In this document: one piece after another, positions 25,597 through 34,241 of the stretch | How the letters are laid out: every line of letters starts with the position of its first letter | Position numbering within the stretch: the stretch's first letter is position 1 | NCBI RefSeq assembly: GCF_025655475.1 | Contig: NZ_JAHTIK010000001.1 | Location: 5,781,325-5,844,389, forward strand | Length of the DNA stretch: 63,065 bases | DNA from: Kitasatospora sp. DSM 101779 | Lineage (GTDB): Bacteria > Actinomycetota > Actinomycetes > Streptomycetales > Streptomycetaceae | Reading direction: 5' to 3' | Notes under the pieces: model-generated | Databases searched by the model: none | Seen by the model: the letters and a program-made list of their open reading frames with translations, nothing else | Told to the model about the DNA's origin: nothing | Translations under genes and position numbers: made by a program

Positions 25597-27186
25597 CTAC
25601 ATCGGTGGGTTGCCGTGCTTGCGGCTGGGCAGGTCGGCGTGCTTGGTGCGGAGCATGGCGAGCGAGGCGGCGAGCACCTGGCGGGTCTCCGCCGGGTCGA
25701 TGACGTCGTCGACGAGGCCGCGTTCGGCCGCGTAGTACGGGTGCATCAGCTCGTTCTTGTATTCCTTGATCTTCTGGGCGCGCATCGCCTCGGGGTCCTC
25801 GGCCGCGGCGATGTCGCGGCGGAAGATGACGTTGGCGGCGCCCTCGGCGCCCATCACGGCGATCTCGTTGGTCGGCCAGGCGAAGGACAGGTCGGCGCCG
25901 ATGGAGCGGGAGTCCATGACGATGTAGGCGCCGCCGTAGGCCTTGCGCAGGATCAGCGAGATCCGCGGCACGGTGGCGTTGCAGTAGGCGTAGAGCAGTT
26001 TGGCGCCGTGCCGGATGATGCCGCCGTGCTCCTGGTCGACGCCGGGCAGGAAGCCGGGGACGTCGAGCAGGGTGACGATCGGGATGTTGAAGGCGTCGCA
26101 CATCTGGACGAAGCGTGCGGCCTTCTCGCTGGCGTTGATGTCGAGCACGCCGGCCAGTGACTGCGGCTGGTTGGCGATCAGTCCGACCACGTGGCCGTCG
26201 ATCCGGGCCAGGGCCACGATGACGTTGGTCGCCCAGCGCTCGTGGATCTCCAGGTACTCGCCGTGGTCGACGACCTCCTCGATGACCTTGCGCATGTCGT
26301 AGGGGCGGTTGCCGTCCGCGGGCACCAGGTCGAGCAGGCTCTCGTTGCGGCGCTCGACCGGGTCGTCGGTGGCGCTGGCCGGCGGCATCTCGCGGTTGTT
26401 CTGCGGCAGCAGGGAGAGGAGGTAGCGGACCTCCTCGATGCAGGACTGCTCGTCGTCGTAGACGAAGTGGGAGACGCCGGAGACCGAGGAGTGGACGTCG
26501 GCGCCGCCGAGGCCGTTCTGGGTGATCTTCTCGCCGGTGACGGCCTGGACGACGTCCGGGCCGGTGATGAACATCTGCGAGGTCTCGCGGACCATGAACA
26601 CGAAGTCCGTGAGCGCGGGGGAGTAGGCGGCGCCGCCGGCGCAGGGGCCGAGCATGACCGAGATCTGCGGGATCACGCCCGAGGCCTTGGTGTTGCGCTG
26701 GAAGATGCCGCCGTAGCCGGCGAGGGCGGTGACGCCCTCCTGGATGCGGGCGCCGGCGCCGTCGTTCAGTGACACCAGCGGAGCACCGGCCGCGATGGCC
26801 ATGTCCATGATCTTGTGGATCTTCTGCGCGTGGGCCTCGCCGAGTGCGCCGCCGAAGATCCGGAAGTCGTGTGCGTAGACGAAGACCGTCCGGCCGTGCA
26901 CGGTGCCCCAGCCGACCACCACGCCGTCGGTGTGCGGCTTCTTCGCCTCCAGGCCGAAGCCCTGCGCGCGGTGCCGGCGCAGCGGCTCCACCTCGTGGAA
27001 GGAGTCCTCGTCCAGCAGCAGGTCGATCCGCTCGCGGGCGGTCAGCTTGCCCTTCGCGTGCTGGGCCTCGGTGGCCTTCTCGCTCGGACCACGCCGGACC
27101 CGCTCCCGGAGAGCGTTCAACTCCGCCACCCGATGGCGCGAAGTCCCGGCCGTGGAGATCACGGTGGGGGATGAGACATCAGTCAT
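25597..27186 (-). CDS. Acyl-CoA carboxylase beta (carboxyltransferase) subunit
   Basis: A 529-residue carboxyltransferase that would make malonyl-CoA (or methylmalonyl-CoA) for the PKS. Family landmarks include the QNGLGGADVH region, the oxyanion-type GPCAGGAAYSPALTDF and GAYIVMDSRSIGADLSFAWP. The ATG chosen has AAGGAG 8 nt upstream; a GTG three codons earlier is less likely. Its start overlaps the end of the PPTase gene by 8 nt. Equivalent carboxylase genes are frequent in angucycline clusters such as jadomycin. Substrate preference (acetyl versus propionyl) cannot be read here. Confidence 0.92.
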   Translation of the reverse strand: MTDVSSPTVISTAGTSRHRVAELNALRERVRRGPSEKATEAQHAKGKLTARERIDLLLDEDSFHEVEPLRRHRAQGFGLEAKKPHTDGVVVGWGTVHGRTVFVYAHDFRIFGGALGEAHAQKIHKIMDMAIAAGAPLVSLNDGAGARIQEGVTALAGYGGIFQRNTKASGVIPQISVMLGPCAGGAAYSPALTDFVFMVRETSQMFITGPDVVQAVTGEKITQNGLGGADVHSSVSGVSHFVYDDEQSCIEEVRYLLSLLPQNNREMPPASATDDPVERRNESLLDLVPADGNRPYDMRKVIEEVVDHGEYLEIHERWATNVIVALARIDGHVVGLIANQPQSLAGVLDINASEKAARFVQMCDAFNIPIVTLLDVPGFLPGVDQEHGGIIRHGAKLLYAYCNATVPRISLILRKAYGGAYIVMDSRSIGADLSFAWPTNEIAVMGAEGAANVIFRRDIAAAEDPEAMRAQKIKEYKNELMHPYYAAERGLVDDVIDPAETRQVLAASLAMLRTKHADLPSRKHGNPPM

Positions 27187-27895
27187 GGTCGACACTCCTT
27201 GGAAGCCGGCGCAGGGTGACCGGAAGCGAGGCCCTGGTCAGGAGGGCCACGGATGCCGCGTAGTGGTCCTCGCACGGCGCGTCCGCCACCGTCCAACCCG
27301 CCGGGCCGGCGGGAGCCGCCGGTCCGCCTGCCCCCAGGTAGTCGGCGGCCAGCGAGCGTCGCAGACCGACGCCGATCCCTTTCAGGTACGCCTCCTTGCG
27401 CGTCCACAGCCAGGTGAAGTACCTCGCTCTGGCGGACCGTGGCCGGGCCGCCAACTCGGCCTGCTCCGCCGGGTGGAAGCGCGGGCTGCACAGGTCGACG
27501 GTGGACAGCGAAGGTATCCGCTGGACGTCCACCCCGATCGGCACGGGCGCCACACCCAGCAGCGCGAGCCCGGCGCTGTGGGACAGCGAGAAGTGAACGG
27601 GGGGCGAGTCGCCGGGAAGGATCGGCCGGCCACCTCGGTCCCGAACGATGCGCACCTCCTGCGGCGTACTGCCGAGGTGTGCCGCGAGCAGGCGGCGCAG
27701 TGCCAGGTGGGCCGAGACGTAGAGCGCGCGGTCCGCGGGCCGCCGGAAGGACTCCGCCCGGCGCCTCTCGTTCTCGTCGAGCGCGGCGAGCCCGTCCCGG
27801 TCCGAGAGGCGGTCGGGCCGCACCAGCCAGAGGTCCACTCCTCTCTCCGTCGATGCGGCGGCCGGTGGCGGGCAGGGCGTGGTCGGCGCTGTCAT
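27179..27895 (-). CDS. 4'-phosphopantetheinyl transferase (Sfp/Gsp-like), second copy
   Basis: A 238-residue PPTase of the Sfp class, clearly different from the EntD-like one at 19651. Motifs: FSLSHSAGLAL, IGVDVQRI (magnesium site) and FTWLWTRKEAYLKGIG (WxxKEA). It lies 4 bp after the flavin reductase gene and overlaps the carboxylase gene. The cluster has at least three carrier domains of distinct type, so the two PPTases may divide the work between PKS ACPs and the NRPS PCP. Confidence 0.92.
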   Translation of the reverse strand: MTAPTTPCPPPAAASTERGVDLWLVRPDRLSDRDGLAALDENERRRAESFRRPADRALYVSAHLALRRLLAAHLGSTPQEVRIVRDRGGRPILPGDSPPVHFSLSHSAGLALLGVAPVPIGVDVQRIPSLSTVDLCSPRFHPAEQAELAARPRSARARYFTWLWTRKEAYLKGIGVGLRRSLAADYLGAGGPAAPAGPAGWTVADAPCEDHYAASVALLTRASLPVTLRRLPRSVDHD

Positions 27896-27899
27896 CGGA

Positions 27900-28472
27900 T
27901 CAGTACCGGTACGGGTGTTCCCGCCGGGCCTGCTGCAACGCATCGCCCCACCACGTGAGTTGGTCGAGCATGACCTTGGCGGCCGCGGTGCAGCCGGCCG
28001 GCTCGCGGGGTTCGCCGGCATCGTCGAACAGGTCGGCGGCGTTGTGGAAGCTGACGGTGTCGCGGATCGTCGTGGCATGCAGCTCGGCGAAGACGGGCCG
28101 AAGCTGTTCCACCGCCCGCAGGCCCCCGGCCAGCCCCCCGTAGGACACGAATCCCACCGGCTTGGCCCGCCACTGGACGTAGTGCCAGTCGATGAGGGAC
28201 TTCAGGGGCGCCGGAAAGCTGTGGTTGTACTCAGGCGTGACGATCACGAAGGCATCGGCGGCCTCCAGCCGTTTCCCCAGTTCCCGCACCTGCACGGGCG
28301 GCTGCGGCGACAGCGCCACCGGAACGTCCAGGCCGGCCGGATCGACGACGTCGACCTCGAACGCGTCGACCTGGCGAGCCTGCCCTGCGAACCAGGACGC
28401 GATCGTCGGGCACAGGCGCCCCTCACGAGTGCTTCCGAGGACAACGGCGAGGCGGAGACGTGCTGGTGACAT
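27900..28472 (-). CDS. NADPH-dependent FMN reductase
   Basis: A 190-residue flavodoxin-fold reductase with GSTREGR (phosphate binding), TPEYNHSFPAPLKSLIDW and YGGLAGG. It supplies reduced flavin or reduces quinones. In angucycline clusters such reductases support flavin-dependent oxygenases. Here it could also provide FADH2/FMNH2 for the halogenase at 53890, which needs a separate reductase. Confidence 0.87.
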   Translation of the reverse strand: MSPARLRLAVVLGSTREGRLCPTIASWFAGQARQVDAFEVDVVDPAGLDVPVALSPQPPVQVRELGKRLEAADAFVIVTPEYNHSFPAPLKSLIDWHYVQWRAKPVGFVSYGGLAGGLRAVEQLRPVFAELHATTIRDTVSFHNAADLFDDAGEPREPAGCTAAAKVMLDQLTWWGDALQQARREHPYRY

Positions 28473-28592
28473 GGCTCTCCCGTCACGAGGCGAGGGGGAC
28501 AGGGACCGTGCGTCCGCGGTGAGTGCGTCCGCACGGGGTGTACGGGCCGACCCGTTCGGCCGGCCCGTACGTGCTGGGGTCCGTGCAGGTCG

Positions 28593-29357
28593 TCAGCCGC
28601 CGAGCAGCGTGCCGCCGCTGGCGTCGATGAACGAGCCGGTGATCCAGCGCGCGTCGTCGGAGGCGAGGAAGGCCACGACGTCGCCGACGTCCTCGGGCTC
28701 GGCGATCCGCTTGAAGGCGTTCATGTTGGCCATGAACTCGCGAGCCTCCGGGATGTCGAAGACCGGGCTGCCGTTGTTGGTGATGCCGGGCGACACGGTG
28801 TTGACGGTGATGTTCCGCGGGCCCAGGAGCCGGGCGAGGTGCAGGCTGATCTGGTCGAGCGCACCCTTGCTCATGGCGTAGGCGACCTCGTCCGGGTTGG
28901 CGTAACGCAGCAGACCGGTACCGATGTTGATGATGCGCCCGCCGTCCGGCATGACCGTCAGGACACGCTGGGTCAGGAAGAGCGGCGCCTTGGCGTTGAC
29001 CGCGATCAGCCGATCGAAGGTCTCCGGAGTGAGGTCCTCCGGCTTGACCCCGCCCATCACACCGGCGTTGTTCACCAGAATGTCCAGCTCCTCCTTCCCG
29101 GTGAACTCGCGCAGTCCTGCCGTCAGGCCCCGGAAGAGGGTGTCGACATCGCCGGGCACGCCCAGTTCCGCCTGGACCAGGAAGGCCCGCCCCCCTTCCG
29201 CCTCGATGGCGGAGAGGGTCTCCTTGGCCGCGTCGGCATTGCTCGCATAGTGCACGGCGACGGTCGCCCCGTCACGGGCGAGCCGCGTCGCCGTTGCGCG
29301 GCCGATGCCGCGGCTCGAACCCGTCACCAGGGCGGTCTTACCAGCAAGTCGCTTCAC
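28593..29357 (-). CDS. SDR ketoreductase, LanV/UrdMred-like
   Basis: A 254-residue SDR with TGSSRGIGRA, NNAGVMGG, NIGTG and YAMSK; start GTG with GGAG 7 nt upstream. The sequence and position among PKS tailoring oxygenases match the angucycline C6-ketoreductases (LanV, UrdM reductase domain, GilR context). It probably acts with the FAD monooxygenases that set the angucyclinone oxidation pattern. The exact ketone reduced is inferred. Confidence 0.78.
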   Translation of the reverse strand: MKRLAGKTALVTGSSRGIGRATATRLARDGATVAVHYASNADAAKETLSAIEAEGGRAFLVQAELGVPGDVDTLFRGLTAGLREFTGKEELDILVNNAGVMGGVKPEDLTPETFDRLIAVNAKAPLFLTQRVLTVMPDGGRIINIGTGLLRYANPDEVAYAMSKGALDQISLHLARLLGPRNITVNTVSPGITNNGSPVFDIPEAREFMANMNAFKRIAEPEDVGDVVAFLASDDARWITGSFIDASGGTLLGG

Positions 29358-29432
29358 AGGAGTTCTCCTCGTCGAATGAGGCCGGCGACCTCGTGCGCAG
29401 CGCACGGGAGCCCGGCCGGAAAAGGGGGGATG

Positions 29433-30923
29433 TCACCGTCGGGTGGGCCGGGGGAGGCCGAACCAGCGGGCCAGTGCGTCCCGCAGTCGCTGCTCGCCGC
29501 CGTCGGCCCACACCACGTGCCCGTCGGGGCGGACCAGGACGGCGCGGGCCGACACCGCGGTGTCACCCGGTCGTGGCTCCGCGGCCACGACGCACACCCG
29601 GTCGGCCCAGTCCTGCGCAACCGTCCGCAGTCCTGCGTGGCCGGACGACTCGGGCGCCAGGTCGAGCAGGAGTCCCCGCCCGGAGCGCAGCAGCGCGCCA
29701 GTGGTGGACGCGCCTGCCTCGGTGACCAGTTCGACGTGCGGCAGCCGTGCTCCCAGGAGCGGGTGGTCGGCAGCGTCCACGGGATACCGGATCCCGACCC
29801 CGCTGATCCCCGCGCCCAATCGGTCGCGTACCGCTTCGAGCCCGAGCAGACCGCTCATGACGGAGCGGATCGCCTCCACCTCGGGCCCGCCGAGCAGCAG
29901 TGCGGCCTGGGCGGCTATGTCGGACAGCACCTGGGAGCCGACCAGGTGACGTTCCGCGTGGTAGCTGTCGAGGAGGCCCGGAGGTGCCCAGCCGCGAATC
30001 GTCGCCGCGAGCTTCCAGCCCAGGTTGGCGGCGTCCTGCAGGCCCAGGTTGAGGGCTTGGCCACCTACGGGCATCTGCTCGTGCGCGGCGTCACCGGCCA
30101 GCAGCACACGGCCACGACGGTACTGCGTCACCTGACGGCTGGCGTCACCGAACGAGTTGATCCACACGGGCGTGCCCCGGCTGATGTCCTCGCCGGTGAC
30201 CCTCGCCCAGGTGCCGGCCACTTCGTCGAAGTCCGGCTCCGCGCTGCGGGACACCGCGGGCCGGCCGAACTCGTGCACCATCAGGCGCGTGACCCCGTCC
30301 GGGCGGCGTGCCGCGATGGCCAGCCCCCTCGGCAGCCGCTGGAACCTCCTGTCGGGCACGTCGATTCCCGCCACGTCGGCCCGGATCAGCTCCCGGCCGG
30401 CGGCGGTCCCGACGAACTCGAACCCGGCCAGGCCCCTGAGAGTGCTCTTCTCCCCGTCGCATCCGACCACGTACCGGGCCCGCAGGCGGGTCTGCGAGCC
30501 GTCCCGGTGGTGCAGGACGGCGGTCACGGCTTCAGCGTCCTCGTCGATGCCGGTCAGCTCCCAGCCGCGGCGCACGTCGGCCCCCAGCCCTGTCGCCCAC
30601 GCGCCGAGGATCTCCTCCATCCGGGTCTGCGGGACCTTCCACAGTCCGGCGTACCGGCTCGGCTGCCCGCCGAGGGGGAGCGGGATGCCGCCGAAGTGCC
30701 CTGTGCCGTCGCGGGCCACCTCGCCCAGCTCCGGCATCAGGCCTCGTTGGTCGACGATCTCCATGGTGCGGGCGTGCAGGGTGGACGCCCGGGATTCCGT
30801 GGTCGGCGCGGGCAGCCGCTCGGCAACGATCACTCGCGCCCCGCCGAGCCGCAGCTCACCGGCGAGCATCAGTCCGACCGGCCCGGCCCCGACGACCAGC
30901 ACATCCGTCTGCGACTCCGGCAT
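29433..30923 (-). CDS. FAD-dependent aromatic polyketide monooxygenase
   Basis: A 496-residue group A flavoprotein hydroxylase: GAGPVGLMLAGELR (FAD dinucleotide fold), VGCDGEKS (DG motif), GRVLLAGDAAHEQMPVGGQALNLGLQDA (GD motif region) and a thioredoxin-like C-terminal domain. Closest in style to angucycline hydroxylases such as PgaE, JadH and UrdE. It differs from the second copy at 35879 at the substrate face, and its DG motif reads GEKS instead of GGRS. Its start lies 5 bp after the aromatase stop. Confidence 0.9.
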   Translation of the reverse strand: MPESQTDVLVVGAGPVGLMLAGELRLGGARVIVAERLPAPTTESRASTLHARTMEIVDQRGLMPELGEVARDGTGHFGGIPLPLGGQPSRYAGLWKVPQTRMEEILGAWATGLGADVRRGWELTGIDEDAEAVTAVLHHRDGSQTRLRARYVVGCDGEKSTLRGLAGFEFVGTAAGRELIRADVAGIDVPDRRFQRLPRGLAIAARRPDGVTRLMVHEFGRPAVSRSAEPDFDEVAGTWARVTGEDISRGTPVWINSFGDASRQVTQYRRGRVLLAGDAAHEQMPVGGQALNLGLQDAANLGWKLAATIRGWAPPGLLDSYHAERHLVGSQVLSDIAAQAALLLGGPEVEAIRSVMSGLLGLEAVRDRLGAGISGVGIRYPVDAADHPLLGARLPHVELVTEAGASTTGALLRSGRGLLLDLAPESSGHAGLRTVAQDWADRVCVVAAEPRPGDTAVSARAVLVRPDGHVVWADGGEQRLRDALARWFGLPRPTRR

Positions 30924-30928
30924 GGCTG

Positions 30929-31876
30929 TCAGGCCCGACGCTCGGCGTGGTCCTTGGCGTACCCGAGGGTGGCCCGGCTGTTGGCGCTCAGTGCACCCTG
31001 CACGTACTGCCGGGCTTCCGCGACGCCGGCCCGGTCACCGAGGACCGCGGCGATGTTCTCGACGTTGATGACCACCGTGTGCTGGGAGGTCGCGAGGACG
31101 CCCTCGTCGTCCTCCTCCAGCAGCCAGTAGCCGGTGTGCAGGGTCATCAACGCGGGGACGACGGTCTGCTTGTAGACGATCCGCCGGTGGGGGAAGCAGA
31201 CGCGCACCGAGCTGGTGGTGTGTGCGGAGCCGTCCTTGGCCAGCGTCTCCATCGTCAGCACCTGCAGCCCGGGGGTGTCCTCGGTCAGCTCGACCTTCGC
31301 CACGTGGGGCAACCGCTCGGTCCAGTGGTTCGCCTGGTCGAGGAAGTCGTAGACGTCCTTGGCCGAGCCGTCGATCCGCACCGAGTCCTGGAAGGACAGC
31401 AACAGGTCGTCCGAAGCCCCGACCACCATCTCGGCACTGGCCTTGAGCGCGGCCAGCTCGGAACGGCTGTTGCGGTCCACCGCCCGGTCGATCCAGGCGA
31501 GGCCCTCCGCATCGTCGTCCACGGCCCGGTAGTCGTGCAGCAGCCGGACCCGGCAGGTGCGGTCGGAGACCGGCTCGATGATCCACGCCCCGCCCATGGC
31601 GGCCACCGGCGGGGTGGAGACCTCCTGGCGGAAGTCGATGCGCAGGTCCTCGGGACTGAGCCGCCTGCGGGACGTCCAGCTCTTGGCCTCGCCGTTGGCC
31701 GTGGCCCAGATCCGGATCCGCTCGGTGTGCTCACCCCGCTCGACGTGCTCCACGTGGATGGTCGGGTGGAAGAGCCTCGGCCAGTTCTCGATCTCCGCCA
31801 GCAGGCGGTAGACGTCGGCCGCCGGTGCGTCCACCTCGACGGTGTGTTCCACCCGGCTGATTTCCCGGTCGGACAT
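30929..31876 (-). CDS. Polyketide aromatase/cyclase (didomain)
   Basis: A 315-residue protein made of two START/Bet v1-like halves (about 1-155 and 156-315), each beginning with a VEVDAPAADVYRLL- or VRIDGSAKDVYDFL-type segment. It is the ActVII/UrdL/JadD type that closes and aromatises the first ring of a reduced polyketide. It lies between the ketoreductase and the FAD monooxygenase, in the usual order for reduced aromatic polyketides. Confidence 0.93.
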   Translation of the reverse strand: MSDREISRVEHTVEVDAPAADVYRLLAEIENWPRLFHPTIHVEHVERGEHTERIRIWATANGEAKSWTSRRRLSPEDLRIDFRQEVSTPPVAAMGGAWIIEPVSDRTCRVRLLHDYRAVDDDAEGLAWIDRAVDRNSRSELAALKASAEMVVGASDDLLLSFQDSVRIDGSAKDVYDFLDQANHWTERLPHVAKVELTEDTPGLQVLTMETLAKDGSAHTTSSVRVCFPHRRIVYKQTVVPALMTLHTGYWLLEEDDEGVLATSQHTVVINVENIAAVLGDRAGVAEARQYVQGALSANSRATLGYAKDHAERRA

Positions 31877-31902
31877 GGTGCCTCCTTGCGCTCGGTTGCT
31901 GC

Positions 31903-32688
31903 TCAGTAGTTGCCAAGCCCTCCGCAGACATTGAGTGCCTGCGCAGTGATCGAGGCGGCGGTGTCCGAGACCAGGTAGCCCACCAGCCCCGCCACCTCCT
32001 CGGGGGTCGAGTAGCGACCGAGCGGGATCTTGGCGTGGAACTTCTCGAGGACGGCTGCCTCGGAGATGTCGAGCGCGGCCGCGTACCCCTGCCGGACACG
32101 CTCCGCCATGGGGGTCTCGACATAGCCGGGGCAGACCGCGTTGACGGTGATTCCGGTCGGACCCAGCTCGTTGCCGAGCGCCTTCGTGAATCCGACGACG
32201 CCGTGCTTGGAGGCCGAGTACGGCGCCCCCAGCACGACGCCCTGCTTGCCCGCGGTGGAGGCGATGTTGATGATCCGTCCGCTCGCCTTCTCGCGCATGC
32301 CGCCGGCGGTGAGCACCTCGCGGGTGACCAGGAACACGCTGTTGAGGTTGGTGTTGATCACGTCGGCCCACAGCTCGTCGGTCAGCTCGGCGGTCACCCC
32401 GCCGCCGCTGCGACCGGCGTTGTTGACCAGCACGTCCACCGGGCCGAAGCGTGCGACGGCAGCGGCGACGAAGGCCTTGACCTCCTCGGTCGATCGCACG
32501 TCACAGCTGGTCCCGTCGACGTCCAGGCCCTCCGCGCGCAGTTCCTCGACGGTGGTCTTCACGTTCTCCGCGCTGCGTGCGCAGAGGAAGACCCGGTGTC
32601 CCCGGCCTGCGAGGGTCCGTACCACGGCGAGCCCGATTCCACTGGTGGCACCGGTGACCAGGGCCACCCGCCGCTCCTGCTGAGGCAT
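31903..32688 (-). CDS. Type II PKS C9 ketoreductase (ActIII-like)
   Basis: A 261-residue SDR with TGATSGIG, NNAGRSGGG, NIAST and catalytic YSASK, plus the ActIII-like PGYVETPMAERVRQGYA segment. It reduces the C9 carbonyl of the nascent decaketide and sets first-ring regiochemistry. It directly follows the ACP gene in the minimal PKS block. Confidence 0.94.
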   Translation of the reverse strand: MPQQERRVALVTGATSGIGLAVVRTLAGRGHRVFLCARSAENVKTTVEELRAEGLDVDGTSCDVRSTEEVKAFVAAAVARFGPVDVLVNNAGRSGGGVTAELTDELWADVINTNLNSVFLVTREVLTAGGMREKASGRIINIASTAGKQGVVLGAPYSASKHGVVGFTKALGNELGPTGITVNAVCPGYVETPMAERVRQGYAAALDISEAAVLEKFHAKIPLGRYSTPEEVAGLVGYLVSDTAASITAQALNVCGGLGNY

Positions 32689-32705
32689 GTCTTCTCCTGT
32701 GTCGA

Positions 32706-32975
32706 TCAGCCGGCGTGAACGGTCGCGAGGTGGCTGTGGACGAGTCCGAGCAGGGCTCGCGGCGTCCGGGCCCCGGCCAGCGCGTCGTCGTCGAGCGTGA
32801 CTCCGTACTCGCGCTCGATCCGGCCGCACGTCTCCAGCAGCGCGAGCGATTCGTAGCCCAGCTCCTCGAAGTCGGTGTCGAGGATGTCCGCGTCGAGGTC
32901 GACCCCCTCTTCGGTCCCCGCGCCCTCGCGGAGGATGCGCCTCAGGTCGTCGATGGTGAACTCGGTGTTCGGCAT
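32706..32975 (-). CDS. Acyl carrier protein of the aromatic PKS
   Basis: An 89-residue ACP. The phosphopantetheine Ser is S43 in ELGYESLALLE, the canonical motif of type II aromatic PKS ACPs. It completes the KSalpha-CLF-ACP minimal PKS. Confidence 0.96.
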   Translation of the reverse strand: MPNTEFTIDDLRRILREGAGTEEGVDLDADILDTDFEELGYESLALLETCGRIEREYGVTLDDDALAGARTPRALLGLVHSHLATVHAG

Positions 32976-33026
32976 GTCCTTGTGTCCTTCCTGGATGTCA
33001 GTGCGTACGTCATGGGGTCCGGGCCT

Positions 33027-34241
33027 TCAGCGCGCGTCCGTCACCACCAGCGCGGAGTTGAAGCCGCCGAACCCGCGCGCCAGGACCAGGGCCGAGCGCA
33101 GCGGTGCCACCCGCTCCTCCCCGGTGACCAGGTCGAGGTCGAGGTCGACGCGGGGCGAGACGTTGATGGTCGGCGGAATCACACCGTCCCGGATGGCCAG
33201 CAACGCGGCTGCCACGTCCAGCGGTCCGGCGCCCGAGTTCAGCCGTCCGGTCATCGACTTCGGCGCGGTGACCGGGACGCCACGCGGGCCGAAGACCTCC
33301 GTGAGGGCCCGGGCCTCGATGTGGTCGAGTTCCGGAACAGCGGCGGCGTCCGCGAAGACCACGTCGATGTCGCCAGGTGTCAGGTCGGCGTCCAGGAGAG
33401 CGATCTCGACGGCTCGGCGCAGCCCCGGCTCGCGGCCGCTTCCGGGCCTGGGGTCGAACGTGGTGCCGTAGCCGGCGACCCGCCCGTACACCCGTGCACC
33501 CCGTGCGCGGGCTGCCCGTTCGTCCTCCAGGACGAGCAGCGCACCGCCCTCGCCCGCCACATGGCCACTCGCCCCGGCGTCGAACGGACGGTAGGCCGTG
33601 GTCGGGTCGTCGTCGTTGCTCAGCCGCCCACTGGTCAGCTGCGCCACCCAGCCCCAGGGACAGATGGAGGCGTCGACTCCGCCGGAAACGATCACCTGGC
33701 TCCCGCGCCGGATCTGGCGGCGTGCCTGCGCGATCGCGTCCAGCCCGCCGGCCTGGTCGCTGACCAGGACGCCGCTGGGACCGCGCAGTCCGTGCCGGAT
33801 CGAGATCTGGCCGGTGTTGACGGCGTAGAACCATGCGAACGACTGGTACGCGCTGACGTACTGGCTGCCCTTGCTCCAGAGCGCCCGCAGCTCGTTCTGC
33901 CCGAACTCGAATCCGCCCGCCGAGCTCGCGGTGACCACTCCCGCGGCGAACTCCGGGAGATCGTCCGGTCGGATTCCGGCGTCCAGGAGGGCCCAGTCGG
34001 CGCTCACCAGGGCGAGCCGGGTCATGTGATCGGTCTGGGGGAGCAGCCGACCCGGAAGGTGGTCGGCCGCGACGAATCCCGGCACCTCTCCCGCCAGGCG
34101 GGCGGGATAGGCCGTCGGGTCGAACCGGGTCACCGGGCCGATGCCGCTGCGGCCGGCCCGGGTGGCGGCCCAGTAGTCCGCCGCGCCGAGCCCGTTGGGG
34201 GCCGCGATGCCGAGTCCGGTGACGACGACGGACACGGTCAT
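33027..34241 (-). CDS. Chain length factor (KSbeta)
   Basis: A 404-residue KS homologue in which the active Cys is replaced by Gln163 (SDQAGGLDA), as in all aromatic PKS chain length factors. It pairs with the KSalpha gene, which it overlaps by 4 nt (ATGA). Surrounding tailoring genes suggest a decaketide angucyclinone, but I cannot read chain length from the sequence. Confidence 0.96.
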   Translation of the reverse strand: MTVSVVVTGLGIAAPNGLGAADYWAATRAGRSGIGPVTRFDPTAYPARLAGEVPGFVAADHLPGRLLPQTDHMTRLALVSADWALLDAGIRPDDLPEFAAGVVTASSAGGFEFGQNELRALWSKGSQYVSAYQSFAWFYAVNTGQISIRHGLRGPSGVLVSDQAGGLDAIAQARRQIRRGSQVIVSGGVDASICPWGWVAQLTSGRLSNDDDPTTAYRPFDAGASGHVAGEGGALLVLEDERAARARGARVYGRVAGYGTTFDPRPGSGREPGLRRAVEIALLDADLTPGDIDVVFADAAAVPELDHIEARALTEVFGPRGVPVTAPKSMTGRLNSGAGPLDVAAALLAIRDGVIPPTINVSPRVDLDLDLVTGEERVAPLRSALVLARGFGGFNSALVVTDAR

